Part shown: positions 14,943 through 24,099 of the stretch, in pieces | Layout: each line of letters begins with the position of its first letter | Position numbering within the stretch: the stretch's first letter is position 1 | Origin: Caryophanales bacterium UBA4100 | GTDB taxonomy: Bacteria; Bacillota; Bacilli; Paenibacillales; UBA4045 | Direction of reading: 5' to 3' | Length of the DNA stretch: 34,400 nt | NCBI GenBank assembly: GCA_002383285.1 | Contig: DFXU01000046.1 | Span: 1-34,400, forward strand | Position numbers and translations under genes: made by a program | Notes under the pieces: model-generated | Databases searched by the model: none | Seen by the model: only the letters and a program-made list of their open reading frames with translations | What the model was told of the DNA's origin: nothing

Positions 14943-16955
14943 ATGAAGAATAAATTAATGTTAATAATGATTCTGTTCATCTTATTCGGACTGCTATCTT
15001 CGCACACAAGCGTGTATTCGCGGGGGGAGCAGAGGTCACCATTTGCAGGTGATTGGGAGTTCTATTGGATGCAGCTGATCAATCCTGATGATATTCAGTA
15101 TTCAGACATAACACCCGACTTTATTCGGGTTCCATCAGCATGGGGAGGTCAATCCATAGATGGGAAAACATTAACTAGCAATGGATATGCCACTTACCGC
15201 AAGGAAATAACAATCCCAACAGAGGATGTCGGGATGCCAAAGGGGATTTACCTTGCCAATATAGCTAGTGCATATACATTATGGATCGATGGCGAATTAA
15301 CAATGCAACTGGGTAAAGTGGGCACGAGCATAGAAGAGGAGACTCCAGAGTTTCAAGCCAAATTGGTTATCTTCGAGCCCAAGCAGACAACAGTTGAAAT
15401 CGTATTACTGGTATCGAACTATTCGTTTCGGGAAGGCGGAATATTGGAGGAAATCTTGTATGGAGATTCGAATGTGTTAATTCCCCATATCTTTAAGGGT
15501 CTTCTCAAGGATGTCTTGCTAATGGGTGGATTTCTCTTCATTGGTTTGTATCATCTTGTTATATTCAGTACGCGCAGGAAAGAGCTCTCCATTCTCCTAA
15601 TTGGATTAGGGGGCATTGTGGCGATGATCCGTGCGCTATTCGTTAGTGATTTTCTTGTTGGAGTGATCATTCCAATAGAAAATTGGGAGATCCTCGTTAA
15701 GATCGAATATGTGGCTGAGCTTGTTGGTTTTATGATCCTGATCCTACTTATGAAGTATATGTATCCCCGGGAAGTCCATGCTCTCATGCTGCGGGTTTCT
15801 TACGTATTCACGATTTGCTGTATAGGCTATATACTTCTTACACCTGCACGCATATTCACAGAGACGGTGCTCATTCAAGTGGCTATGATGGCGATTATTC
15901 TTCTCTACTTTGTCGGCTACGTTGGAATAATGGCTGCTATTCGACAGAGGGAGGGTGCACGTCTGAATTTAGTCGCGTTATTCATAATCGTACTAGCTAT
16001 GATTAATGATGCCCTGATCGTCACCCAGCTTATTACATCAATACCAATACTAGAATATAGTCTGATCAATTTTGCCATGTTCCAAGCCATTATTATCTCT
16101 TATCGTTATTCATTGTTATTCAATAAGAATAGAGCATTAGCTAGTGAGCTGGTTGTTATGAATAGAACATTAGAGGAGAAGGTCAGCGATCGTACGAGCG
16201 AGCTTAATAAGAAGAACGAAGAATTAGGACATATGCAATTAATGAGAACTAGAATGCTTGCCAATATTGCACATGACCTGGGTTCGCCTATTGTGGGGAT
16301 ACAAACCTATTTGCAGCTCATGAAGGATGGTTTGGTTCAAGCGGGGAATCAAGATATCATCCAGCAATTGTATGGGAAATCGGATGACATGAAGGGATTA
16401 ATTGAGGATTTGTTCGAGCTGACAAAGCTGGAGTCTAGAGAGATCACATTCGATTGGAAGGGGATAGAGGTAAGAGCATTCATCAATGATGTGTTTCGAA
16501 AATTCGAGCCTGATCTAGACCATCTAGACCACAAACTCAGGCTGGGAAAAGTCGATACGGCTGCCGATCGTGGAGAAGCTTACTTCCGAATTGATCCATT
16601 CCGAATGAATCGAGTTATGCAGAACTTGATTGAGAATGCAGTTAAATTCAGCCGTACATCCAATATGATCATCACCATTAACTGTTCTCTACTGCATGAT
16701 GGACTTGAGGGCGGTGCTCCACAAGTGCGCATCGAGGTAGTCGATCAAGGTATAGGTATAGCTCAGGATGAATTAGCGAATGTCTTCCAACGGTTTTACA
16801 AGAAGCAGGAAGGGAATGTGAGCGGCAGCGGACTTGGATTAGCGATTGTGAAGGAAATCATTGATCAGCACAATGGGACGGTCGGAGTAGAGAGTGAACC
16901 GAATAAAGGAAGTAGATTTTACTTCACGATTCCAATTTATTATGAAGATAATTAA
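14943..16955 (+). CDS. 7TM sensor histidine kinase (7TMR-DISM-like)
   Basis: Membrane sensor kinase of 670 residues. Signal-like N-terminus (1-25), extracytoplasmic beta-rich sensor domain (about 30-180, with GDWEFYW and TLWIDGEL typical of the 7TMR-DISM extracellular family), seven predicted helices (about 185-395), coiled-coil linker (396-432), HisKA box IAHDLGSPI with the phospho-accepting His444, and an ATPase domain with the N-box NLIENAVKFS, G1 VDQGIGI, F-box FQRFYKK and G2 GSGLGLAIV. All kinase residues appear intact. The ribosome site before ATG 14943 is poor (only GTTGAG). It is divergent from ndh2. A receiver protein is encoded convergently at its 3' end (32-bp overlap), but the pairing is uncertain. 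Confidence 0.88.
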   Translation: MKNKLMLIMILFILFGLLSSHTSVYSRGEQRSPFAGDWEFYWMQLINPDDIQYSDITPDFIRVPSAWGGQSIDGKTLTSNGYATYRKEITIPTEDVGMPKGIYLANIASAYTLWIDGELTMQLGKVGTSIEEETPEFQAKLVIFEPKQTTVEIVLLVSNYSFREGGILEEILYGDSNVLIPHIFKGLLKDVLLMGGFLFIGLYHLVIFSTRRKELSILLIGLGGIVAMIRALFVSDFLVGVIIPIENWEILVKIEYVAELVGFMILILLMKYMYPREVHALMLRVSYVFTICCIGYILLTPARIFTETVLIQVAMMAIILLYFVGYVGIMAAIRQREGARLNLVALFIIVLAMINDALIVTQLITSIPILEYSLINFAMFQAIIISYRYSLLFNKNRALASELVVMNRTLEEKVSDRTSELNKKNEELGHMQLMRTRMLANIAHDLGSPIVGIQTYLQLMKDGLVQAGNQDIIQQLYGKSDDMKGLIEDLFELTKLESREITFDWKGIEVRAFINDVFRKFEPDLDHLDHKLRLGKVDTAADRGEAYFRIDPFRMNRVMQNLIENAVKFSRTSNMIITINCSLLHDGLEGGAPQVRIEVVDQGIGIAQDELANVFQRFYKKQEGNVSGSGLGLAIVKEIIDQHNGTVGVESEPNKGSRFYFTIPIYYEDN

Positions 16956-17367
16956 CGAGCTTTGCCGCAACCTCGATTGGGAGAAAATATTGCCCTTTCA
17001 CAGCATCGCGTATGCTCTGAAGCAGCTGTCCATATTGGGCACTCTTTATCAGATACCCATTGGCTCCATTAGCGAGTCCCTCAATAACATATTCATCTTC
17101 GTTAAATGTGGTTAATATAAGTATAATGACCTTAGCGTCCCGCTCTCTAATTTTCTTAATACTAGCAATACCATTCAATACAGGCATCTGGATATCCATT
17201 AAAATCAGATCAGGTCTATGATGCTTAGCTTTCTTAGCGGCCTCAAGTCCATCTTGTGCGGTAGCCACTACTTCTAGATCTTCTTCTGAATTTATCGCAA
17301 GCTCTAGTCCGCTTCGAATTAATGGTTCATCGTCAACAATAAGCACCTTGACTTTAGTTGTCATCAT
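16924..17367 (-). CDS. NarL-type receiver protein lacking the DNA-binding domain
   Basis: Response-regulator receiver of 147 residues. VLIVDDEPLIRSGLELAI, phospho-acceptor LMDIQMP (D58), LTTF (T86) and GYLIKSA (K108) are intact and of the NarL/LuxR subfamily. In that family a LuxR helix-turn-helix follows the KGQYFLPIEVAAKLVNYL linker. Here translation stops at a TGA about seven residues after it, and the downstream DNA is the 3' end of the sensor kinase gene on the other strand. So the output domain is missing: either a stand-alone receiver or a truncated regulator. ATG 17367 (or 17364) has GGAGAGG upstream. It may be phosphorylated by a neighbouring kinase, but NarL receivers usually pair with HisKA_3 kinases, which the neighbours are not. 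Confidence 0.8.
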   Translation of the reverse strand: MMTTKVKVLIVDDEPLIRSGLELAINSEEDLEVVATAQDGLEAAKKAKHHRPDLILMDIQMPVLNGIASIKKIRERDAKVIILILTTFNEDEYVIEGLANGANGYLIKSAQYGQLLQSIRDAVKGQYFLPIEVAAKLVNYLHNKLES

Positions 17368-17508
17368 TCATGTACAACCTCTCCGTTACCATAATAGGTT
17401 TTATGTTACCTTAATTCGGACGTTTTCGCCATCAGCAATACGACGACATGAAGCTTTAAGTTAGCAAGAGTGTGTTTATAAATATACATATTAGGAGGTT
17501 AGTTTCTA

Positions 17509-19380
17509 ATGGATTTAGGTAATGAGATGGATCAATTATATAAGCTGATTGCAACGAATGCACGGGATATCATCTCATTCAGCACACCTGATGGAATTTG
17601 CAGGTACTGTACGCCCTCTATGCTCGATGTACTAGGCTATGAACAGGAAGAAATAATTGGACAGGCTACTTCTAAGCTATTCCACAAAGATGATGTGAAG
17701 GCTCTGCGAAATCAGACCTTAACAGATGATGATATAGTGTCGTATCGAGCGTTGCACAAGAAAGGACACTATGTATGGGTTGAGAGTACGTTCAGAAGAA
17801 TTCATGAGCCTAAAGGGACTGTGGGTATTACACGAGATATTACACAACGGAAGAAGAATGATCAGAACCTTGCAGAAGCTCAGCGCATTGCTGCCATTGG
17901 AAGCTGGGAGCAAGATATGACAACGAATGTAGTGTATTGCTCTGATGAGTTTTTCCGAATATATAATATGAAGCCATCGGACTTTGATGGGACTACAGAG
18001 CAATTGATGATGCTCGTACATCCGGAGGATCGTAAGCTGTTCGAGTCTGCGGTGGAACGCTGTGTAGCTGGGATCGATTTGAGTATCGAATTCCGACATA
18101 TCAAGGCTGATGGTTCGCTCAAATACTTGCAGGCACGTGGGTCGATCTCAGAGGATAAGCAACGCCTATACGGGACTATCCAGGATATTAGTGAACAGAA
18201 GGAGATTCTTCAGCTCATGCACGAAGCAAGGATAACGAATAGAGCGAAGAGTGAATTTCTAGCCATGATGAGTCATGAAATTCGAACACCGCTTAATGGT
18301 GTGCTTGGTATGGCTGACCTATTGCTAGATACTGAATTGGATGAGACCCAGAGGGAATATGCCGAGATTATTAGGAAAAGCGGTAATGCCCTGTTATCGA
18401 TCATCAGTGACATTCTAGATTTCTCCAAGATTGAAGCGGGGAAGACAGAGCTATTGCAAGAGCCTTTCCACATTCTCAATTGTATTAAAGAAACGTTTGA
18501 CGTCCTCTCTAGTCAGGCTATTGAGAAGGATCTGGATTTGATATATATGATGGATCCAACCGTGCCGAGTGAGGTCATAGGAGACTATGGTGTTCTACGG
18601 CAAATTTTATTAAATCTTGTGGGAAATGGGCTGAAATTTACGACTTCTGGTAGTATTCGGGTGGAAACTCGACTGCTGTCTGAGGATGATGAGAAGGCTC
18701 TATTGGAAATCAGGGTTAGGGATACCGGAATTGGCATTCCATCAGATAAAATTGAGCAATTATTCGAGCCGTTCAGGCAGCTGGATCATTTTATGACTCG
18801 TAAATATGGGGGGACCGGTCTTGGGCTGGCTATTAGTAAGAAGCTGGTTGAATTGATGGGCGGGCAAATATATCATCTCGATACAGTTGAGCAAGGGACA
18901 ACCTTTGTTTTTACAATGAAAGTTAAGAAGATGAATCCGAACCTCAGTGACCATTCTGTAGAAGAAGAAGTGAGTGCAACCGCAACTCCATCACTTCTTC
19001 TACTGATAACCGAGGATAATGAAGTAAGTCAACTGGTGCTGAAGAAGATGCTGACTCAATTTGGGCACGAGGTAGATATTGTGAATAATGGCTGGGAAGC
19101 CCTAGAGGCAGTATCACAGAATAACTATGATATGATATTCATGGACCTGCAGATGCCAGAGATGAATGGCTTCGAAACAACTAGGCGACTAATGGAGACA
19201 TCTGCGCATAGAAAGGTGCCTATTATTATTGCAGTTACGGCTAATGCATTCGTGGAAGACCGAGAAAATTGTCTGGCTGCTGGAATGGATGACTATATAA
19301 GTAAACCAATAAAGAAGGACAAGGTTCAAGAAGTGATCACGAAATATATGGAAAACCAATATAGAAGAAGTCCTGACTAA
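17509..19380 (+). CDS. Cytoplasmic PAS-PAS hybrid histidine kinase with receiver
   Basis: Soluble signalling kinase of 623 residues with no transmembrane segment. Order: PAS domain (about 10-115), second PAS/PAC (about 122-232), HisKA with MMSHEIRTPLNG (His256), ATPase domain (NLVGNGLKF, RDTGIGI, GGTGLGLAIS), and a C-terminal receiver (from about 498) with EDN, FMDLQMPEMNG (D546) and the conserved Lys in SKPIKK. ATG 17509 is preceded by AGGAGGTT (17493-17500). PAS ligands or cofactors cannot be read from the sequence. No histidine phosphotransfer protein is nearby. The stop abuts, without a gap, the stop of the convergent membrane-protein gene. Confidence 0.9.
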   Translation: MDLGNEMDQLYKLIATNARDIISFSTPDGICRYCTPSMLDVLGYEQEEIIGQATSKLFHKDDVKALRNQTLTDDDIVSYRALHKKGHYVWVESTFRRIHEPKGTVGITRDITQRKKNDQNLAEAQRIAAIGSWEQDMTTNVVYCSDEFFRIYNMKPSDFDGTTEQLMMLVHPEDRKLFESAVERCVAGIDLSIEFRHIKADGSLKYLQARGSISEDKQRLYGTIQDISEQKEILQLMHEARITNRAKSEFLAMMSHEIRTPLNGVLGMADLLLDTELDETQREYAEIIRKSGNALLSIISDILDFSKIEAGKTELLQEPFHILNCIKETFDVLSSQAIEKDLDLIYMMDPTVPSEVIGDYGVLRQILLNLVGNGLKFTTSGSIRVETRLLSEDDEKALLEIRVRDTGIGIPSDKIEQLFEPFRQLDHFMTRKYGGTGLGLAISKKLVELMGGQIYHLDTVEQGTTFVFTMKVKKMNPNLSDHSVEEEVSATATPSLLLLITEDNEVSQLVLKKMLTQFGHEVDIVNNGWEALEAVSQNNYDMIFMDLQMPEMNGFETTRRLMETSAHRKVPIIIAVTANAFVEDRENCLAAGMDDYISKPIKKDKVQEVITKYMENQYRRSPD

Positions 19381-19887
19381 TTAATGATTATGATGCTTCC
19401 TGCCGAACACAATCCATACACCAACCAGAATTAAGAAGATTGCTAGGATAGGCTGACCAAGGATCATAGAGTTGAAGATAGATCCAAGTGTAAAGACGGT
19501 GAAGAACAATATGGATAGTACGGTGAGGATGTTAATTGGGATAAGTAACCACTTGTTCCGATTTCCGAACCAATAGAATTCGAACAGGCCTATTGCTGGA
19601 GCTAGTATAAATCCGGGCCAGGTGACTTCCCAATTACCGAATAGCATAGAGATCTGACAGACGACTCCTGCTGTTAACAAGATACCTCCCGGAATGAGAA
19701 GTCCAGATCCTCGACGATCTGTCATTGTGAAGAAGAGCCAGTGGAATAACAAGCCTAGCGGGATGACGAATAAGCTCGGCCAGAAGTAGCCGATTAGCTC
19801 TCCAGCACCGAAGGTCTCGCCGCGGTTAAGTAGTAAGAAAACGCCTAACAGTATAATGAGTGGACCCATAATGGTTCTAATATTCAT
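19381..19887 (-). CDS. Small multi-span membrane protein (LiaI/LiaF-TM-like)
   Basis: Hydrophobic protein of 168 residues with about five or six transmembrane segments, starting MNIRTIMGPLIILLGVFLLLN and ending in a short His-rich tail (RKHHNH). The repeated pattern of an N-terminal P-x-I-L-x-G-x-x-L-L-L helix and a FWPxxxIxxG segment resembles the membrane half of LiaI/LiaF and DUF5668-type proteins, but no function can be assigned. ATG 19887 follows AAAAGGAG. Monocistronic by context; its stop directly abuts the stop of the hybrid kinase gene. Confidence 0.75.
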   Translation of the reverse strand: MNIRTIMGPLIILLGVFLLLNRGETFGAGELIGYFWPSLFVIPLGLLFHWLFFTMTDRRGSGLLIPGGILLTAGVVCQISMLFGNWEVTWPGFILAPAIGLFEFYWFGNRNKWLLIPINILTVLSILFFTVFTLGSIFNSMILGQPILAIFLILVGVWIVFGRKHHNH

Positions 19888-20201
19888 CGTATAATCTCCT
19901 TTTATGTTTGTATGTATTCATTGAATTTAGTTTACTATCGTAAGGCTGCACTGTCATCATGCTGTGGATGTAACCTATTCGGTCTAAGGTCGTAGATCCT
20001 GCGGAATAATCATAGAAGTTTCAGAAAGAGGGCATGATATCAGAGGACCCATTGAAATTAATGAGATGTTCACAATTCGGTTAATACTCCGATAATAATC
20101 TCTTGATTGTGTCTTTTTACTAGCTTATAGTAGAGATGGAGTAAGCGTATTTGTACAAGCATAGTGGATTACAACTCAGAAATTTAAGGGGGCAATTGTA
20201 C
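19888..20201. other. Intergenic region upstream of nupN
   Basis: 314 bp between the divergent membrane-protein gene and nupN. The nupN-proximal part carries a good sigma-A promoter (20103-20131) and a leader of about 64 nt. I see no purine-riboswitch core in the leader, and nothing recognisable in the first 200 bp. Confidence 0.6.
20103..20131 (+). promoter_or_regulatory. Sigma-A promoter of nupN
   Basis: TTGATT (20103-20108), a 17-bp spacer and TATAGT (20126-20131): four and five consensus matches at ideal spacing. Predicted start about 20138, 64 nt before the nupN ATG. Confidence 0.65.
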
Positions 20202-21371
20202 ATGAAGAAAGGGATTTTAGTGGTAGCAATATTGACCATGATGTTCTCCTTGCTAATCGCATGTGGTAACAACAATGCGGATAACAACACAGGCAAGGAT
20301 GCAGGTAATACCGCAAGTAACACGGCAGGTAACGATGCGAGCAAGGACACAGCTAAGGACGAGGATAAAGCTGGCGCAACGGATTTCAAGGTAGGAATGG
20401 TTACGGATGCAGGAACGATAGATGACAAGTCATTCAACCAGGGCACGTGGGAAGGTGTTCAGAGGGCAGCTAAGGATATGGGGCTTGAGTCCAAATATCT
20501 GAAACCAACAGGAACAACCCCTGCTGATTATATAAAGGAAATCGGAAATTTATACGATGCAGGCTATAAATTCATTGTGACACCAGGCTATAAATTTGAG
20601 ACGGCGATATTCGAAGCGCAGGACAAGTATCCTGATGCTAAATTCGTGCTTATTGATGGTTACCCGCATGTGGGTGATTACGTTTCTGTTGTGAAGGATA
20701 ACACCGTATCAATCTTCTTCGCAGAGCATGAATCCGGTTTTCTTGCCGGCGTAGCGACTGCTGTTGAATTGAAAGAAGGAGAAGCTGGTTTTATCGGTGG
20801 TATGGAGATTCCTCCGGTTCAGAAATTTAACTGGGGCTTCCAGCAAGGTGTTGCATATGCCAACGAAAATTTTGGGACGAAGGTAAATTTAAAGGCTGAG
20901 AACGTGGTCTATCAGGGTAGCTTTGACAACGTTGCTGCGGGCAGCCAACTAGCCGCGCAGATGTATGATAGCGGAGTGAAGGTTATCTTCGCTGCAGCCG
21001 GCGGAGTTGGAGTTGGAGCAATTAATGAAGCGAAGACTCGTGTAGCAGGAGGAGCCGAGGTTTGGATAGTTGGTGTTGACGTAGATCAATATGCAGATGG
21101 GCTGAATGAAGCTAAGACATCATCGGTCATTCTTACATCCGCAATGAAGAAGATAGATCAATCCGCATATGATATGATCGAGGCGGAGACGAAGGGTGAA
21201 TTCCCAGGCGGCCAAACATTAGTTTTCGATGCTAAGAATGATGGCGTCGGTATCCCGGTTGAGAATCCTAATTTAAGTGCGGATACTACAGCTCAGGTTG
21301 AGGATGTGTACAAGAAAATTCAATCAGGTGATATCATAGTAGCTGCTGAACAAGGAAGCTTACTTAAGTAA
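20202..21371 (+). CDS. nupN: BMP-family nucleoside-binding lipoprotein
   Basis: Substrate-binding lipoprotein of an ABC nucleoside importer, 389 residues. Signal peptide with lipobox LIAC (Cys21), then an Asn/Asp/Ala/Lys-rich flexible linker (about 22-60) and the BMP/PnrA domain starting FKVGMVTDAGTIDDKSFNQG, with GFIGGMEIPPVQKFNWGF and VGVDVDQYA segments typical of the family. A longer frame starts at 20151, but ATG 20202 is nine bases after AAGGGGG (20186-20192) and directly begins the signal peptide. Followed by an intrinsic terminator and then by the ATPase and two permeases. The order matches B. subtilis nupNOPQ, an importer of purine nucleosides; specificity here is by homology. Confidence 0.9.
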   Translation: MKKGILVVAILTMMFSLLIACGNNNADNNTGKDAGNTASNTAGNDASKDTAKDEDKAGATDFKVGMVTDAGTIDDKSFNQGTWEGVQRAAKDMGLESKYLKPTGTTPADYIKEIGNLYDAGYKFIVTPGYKFETAIFEAQDKYPDAKFVLIDGYPHVGDYVSVVKDNTVSIFFAEHESGFLAGVATAVELKEGEAGFIGGMEIPPVQKFNWGFQQGVAYANENFGTKVNLKAENVVYQGSFDNVAAGSQLAAQMYDSGVKVIFAAAGGVGVGAINEAKTRVAGGAEVWIVGVDVDQYADGLNEAKTSSVILTSAMKKIDQSAYDMIEAETKGEFPGGQTLVFDAKNDGVGIPVENPNLSADTTAQVEDVYKKIQSGDIIVAAEQGSLLK

Positions 21372-21440
21372 GTAGTCGAATAACGAAAGAGCAACGAATA
21401 CGGTATGGTAACTTTCAGGAGTTATTCGCTTGTTCTAGAG

Positions 21441-21470
21441 AGAGGCGGATTATCCGCCTCTTTTACTTTT
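21441..21470 (+). terminator. Intrinsic terminator between nupN and nupO
   Basis: Perfect 9-bp stem AGAGGCGGA (21441-21449) / TCCGCCTCT (21453-21461) with a 3-nt loop, followed by TTTACTTTT. It lies 70 bp after the nupN stop and 33 bp before nupO. It probably attenuates rather than ends the operon, giving more binding protein than transporter. Confidence 0.85.
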
Positions 21471-21502
21471 ACATATCCTTTACGTTAAGGGAGCTAGCTT
21501 CG

Positions 21503-23026
21503 ATGGATTATGTTGTAGAGATGCTCAATATCAGAAAAGAATTTCCAGGTGTCATCGCCAATGATGACATCACTTTGCAGCTTAGAAAAGGTGAGATCCA
21601 TGCTCTGCTTGGAGAGAATGGGGCGGGTAAATCAACCTTAATGGGTATATTATTCGGCATGTATCAAGCTGACCGTGGGAAGATCAGAGTACAAGGCAAG
21701 GAAGTAATGATTGCTAACCCGAATGTTGCGAATATGTTGGGGATTGGTATGGTGCACCAGCACTTTAAGCTTGTGAGTAATTTTACAGTCACTGAGAATA
21801 TTATTCTAGGAATAGAGCCTCGTAAGGGACTTGGATTAGATATAGAAACGGCAAGTAAACGAATTGAGCAATTATCGGCACAGTATGGTCTCAACGTAGA
21901 CCCATATTCTAGAATTGAAGACATTTCAGTAGGTATGCAGCAGAGGGTGGAAATTCTCAAGATGCTCTATCGGAACGCTGAGGTTCTTATTCTAGATGAG
22001 CCTACCGCAGTATTAACTCCTCAGGAAATTATCGATTTAGGGAAGATTATCAAGAGCCTGATTGCTGAAGGGAAATCGATCATCCTAATCACACATAAAT
22101 TAAAGGAAATTAAGGCGCTTGCTGATCGTTGTACCGTTATTCGACGTGGAAAAACGATAGGAACCGTAGATGTGGCGGCCACAAGCCAGGAAACGATGGC
22201 CGAGATGATGGTTGGCCGACAGGTCTCCTTCAAGGTGATGAAGAAGGTGAGTACGCCTGGGGAAGTCGTGCTTCGAGTTGAGTCACTCTCCGTTAGGAAC
22301 AGTAAGAAGCTACTCGCATTGAATAGCTTCTCTATTGAGGTTAGAGCTGGAGAGATCTTAGGTGTTGCAGGGGTAGATGGCAATGGACAATCGGAGCTAA
22401 TTGAGGGAATTACCGGTCTTCGCAAATCGGAATCAGGGAGCATTCGATTCAATGGTGAAGAGATTACGGGTAAGTCGATTCGCTCTCGGATCGAGAGTGG
22501 AATAGGTCACATACCGGAGGATCGTCAGAAGCGTGGACTTGTGCTGGACTATTCAATGGAAGACAACATGATCCTAGAAGTGTATTATAGGGAGCCATTC
22601 TCTAGAAGAGGGTTATTAAACAAATCTTATATTAGGGAATATGCAGAACGAGTTATTGAGAAATTTGATGTACGAGCTGGTCGAGGCGCTGCAGCAATTG
22701 CCAGATCTCTATCCGGTGGTAATCAACAGAAAGCTATTGTTGGTCGCGAATTCGAATTAAGTCCAACCCTGCTAATTGCTGTACAACCCACTCGAGGACT
22801 TGATGTTGGTTCGATCGAATATATTCACAAACGACTAATCGAGCATAGAGATAACGGGAAGGCTGTACTCTTAATATCCTTAGAGCTCGACGAGATATTG
22901 AATGTATCGGATCGGATCGCCGTTATCAACAATGGCGAGCTCGTTGGTGTAGTCCATGCATCCGAGACGAACGAGAATGAGATTGGATTGATGATGGCGG
23001 GCATAAAGAGAGGTGAGGGCGCATGA
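21503..23026 (+). CDS. nupO: Nucleoside ABC importer, tandem ATP-binding subunit
   Basis: Sugar/nucleoside-type ATPase with two fused ABC domains (507 residues). The first is canonical: Walker A GENGAGKST (37-45), signature ISVGMQQRVEILK, Walker B LILDEPTAVLTPQE, H-loop LITHKL. The second is degenerate as usual for this family: GVDGNGQSEL in place of Walker A, LSGGNQQKAIVGRE, and AVQPTRGLD in place of a DE Walker B. ATG 21503 has AAGGGAG (21487-21493) nine bases upstream. The stop overlaps nupP by 4 bp. No promoter is evident between the terminator and this start, so it is probably expressed by read-through from nupN. Confidence 0.92.
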   Translation: MDYVVEMLNIRKEFPGVIANDDITLQLRKGEIHALLGENGAGKSTLMGILFGMYQADRGKIRVQGKEVMIANPNVANMLGIGMVHQHFKLVSNFTVTENIILGIEPRKGLGLDIETASKRIEQLSAQYGLNVDPYSRIEDISVGMQQRVEILKMLYRNAEVLILDEPTAVLTPQEIIDLGKIIKSLIAEGKSIILITHKLKEIKALADRCTVIRRGKTIGTVDVAATSQETMAEMMVGRQVSFKVMKKVSTPGEVVLRVESLSVRNSKKLLALNSFSIEVRAGEILGVAGVDGNGQSELIEGITGLRKSESGSIRFNGEEITGKSIRSRIESGIGHIPEDRQKRGLVLDYSMEDNMILEVYYREPFSRRGLLNKSYIREYAERVIEKFDVRAGRGAAAIARSLSGGNQQKAIVGREFELSPTLLIAVQPTRGLDVGSIEYIHKRLIEHRDNGKAVLLISLELDEILNVSDRIAVINNGELVGVVHASETNENEIGLMMAGIKRGEGA

Positions 23027-24096
23027 GAGTTGGAGTCATCTCCTTACTAGCTGTTGTCTTTGGATTGATAGCAGGAGCTATACTAATGCTAGCTACAGGA
23101 CATAATCCACTCGAGGGATATCGATATCTCTTCGAGGGTGGACTTAAGAATCCGGAGAGATTTGGGAATACTTTAGCTACAGCCACACCACTTATTTTTA
23201 CTGGATTATCTGTTGCATTTGCCTTTAGGACGGGATTATTCAATATCGGGGCATCCGGACAGATGCTGTTCGGTGGCTTTTGTGCAACTGCTGTGGGTCT
23301 TAATCTGGACATGCCCAGACCGTTGCTGCTCTTAACGATGATATTCGTCGGCTTCGTTGGTGGAGCAATCTGGGGATTCATACCCGGACTACTCAAGGCC
23401 AAGTTTAATGTTCATGAGGTTGTTTCCACGATTATGATGAATTGGATTGCCTATTGGACGATATATTATGCTGTACCAGCGTATCTTAAAGGTCCATCTC
23501 TGGAAACAGAGTCGAGGCTGCTGCCCAAGGAAGCCAGTCTCAGGGAACCGTTCTTATCGAACCTATTCGATGGGTCCTATGTGAATCTTGGATTTTTCCT
23601 CTCCATAATCGCTGTGATCGTTGTAGCATTCATCATCAACCGTACTACGCTCGGCTACGAATTAAAGGCGGTTGGATTTAATCGCGATGCTTCCGAATAT
23701 GCAGGAATTGCGGTAAATCGGAGTATTATCGTATCGATGCTCATATCAGGGGGGCTTGCGGGTCTCGGGGGTGTCGTTCAATATGCCGGGAATGCTAATA
23801 ATATACAGATTGGAATCCTGCCATCTCAGGGATTTGACGGTATAGCTGTTGCTTTACTAGGTGTGAATACAGCTGTGGGTGTACTGTTATCTGCTATCTT
23901 CTTCGGCCTCTTATACTCGGGCAAAGGGTTTATGAATGCGATGACCGACATTCCTCCAGAAATTGCAGATTCCATTATTGCGATTATTATTTATTTTGCA
24001 GCAACTAGTATTCTTATAGAACGGCTGGTTAGATGGTTCCTTAAACGTCGAGCTAGTCATAACCCGAATGCCGTGAATGAAAGGGAGGTGGAGTGA
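23023..24096 (+). CDS. nupP: Nucleoside ABC importer permease 1
   Basis: Branched-chain-type (BPD_transp_2) permease of 357 residues with about nine or ten hydrophobic segments. Family signatures: NIGASGQMLFGG, VHEVVSTIMMNWIA and the cytoplasmic coupling loop around ELKAVGFNRDASEYAGIAV. The ATG overlaps the nupO stop (ATGA). Together with nupQ it forms the membrane channel for nucleosides delivered by the BMP lipoprotein. Confidence 0.9.
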   Translation: MRVGVISLLAVVFGLIAGAILMLATGHNPLEGYRYLFEGGLKNPERFGNTLATATPLIFTGLSVAFAFRTGLFNIGASGQMLFGGFCATAVGLNLDMPRPLLLLTMIFVGFVGGAIWGFIPGLLKAKFNVHEVVSTIMMNWIAYWTIYYAVPAYLKGPSLETESRLLPKEASLREPFLSNLFDGSYVNLGFFLSIIAVIVVAFIINRTTLGYELKAVGFNRDASEYAGIAVNRSIIVSMLISGGLAGLGGVVQYAGNANNIQIGILPSQGFDGIAVALLGVNTAVGVLLSAIFFGLLYSGKGFMNAMTDIPPEIADSIIAIIIYFAATSILIERLVRWFLKRRASHNPNAVNEREVE

Positions 24097-24099
24097 TCC

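Noticed and set aside
20138..20201. Purine riboswitch or CodY box in the nupN leader
   Set aside because: The leader is too short for the riboswitch and lacks its conserved core; the best CodY-like match has about five mismatches to the 15-bp consensus.
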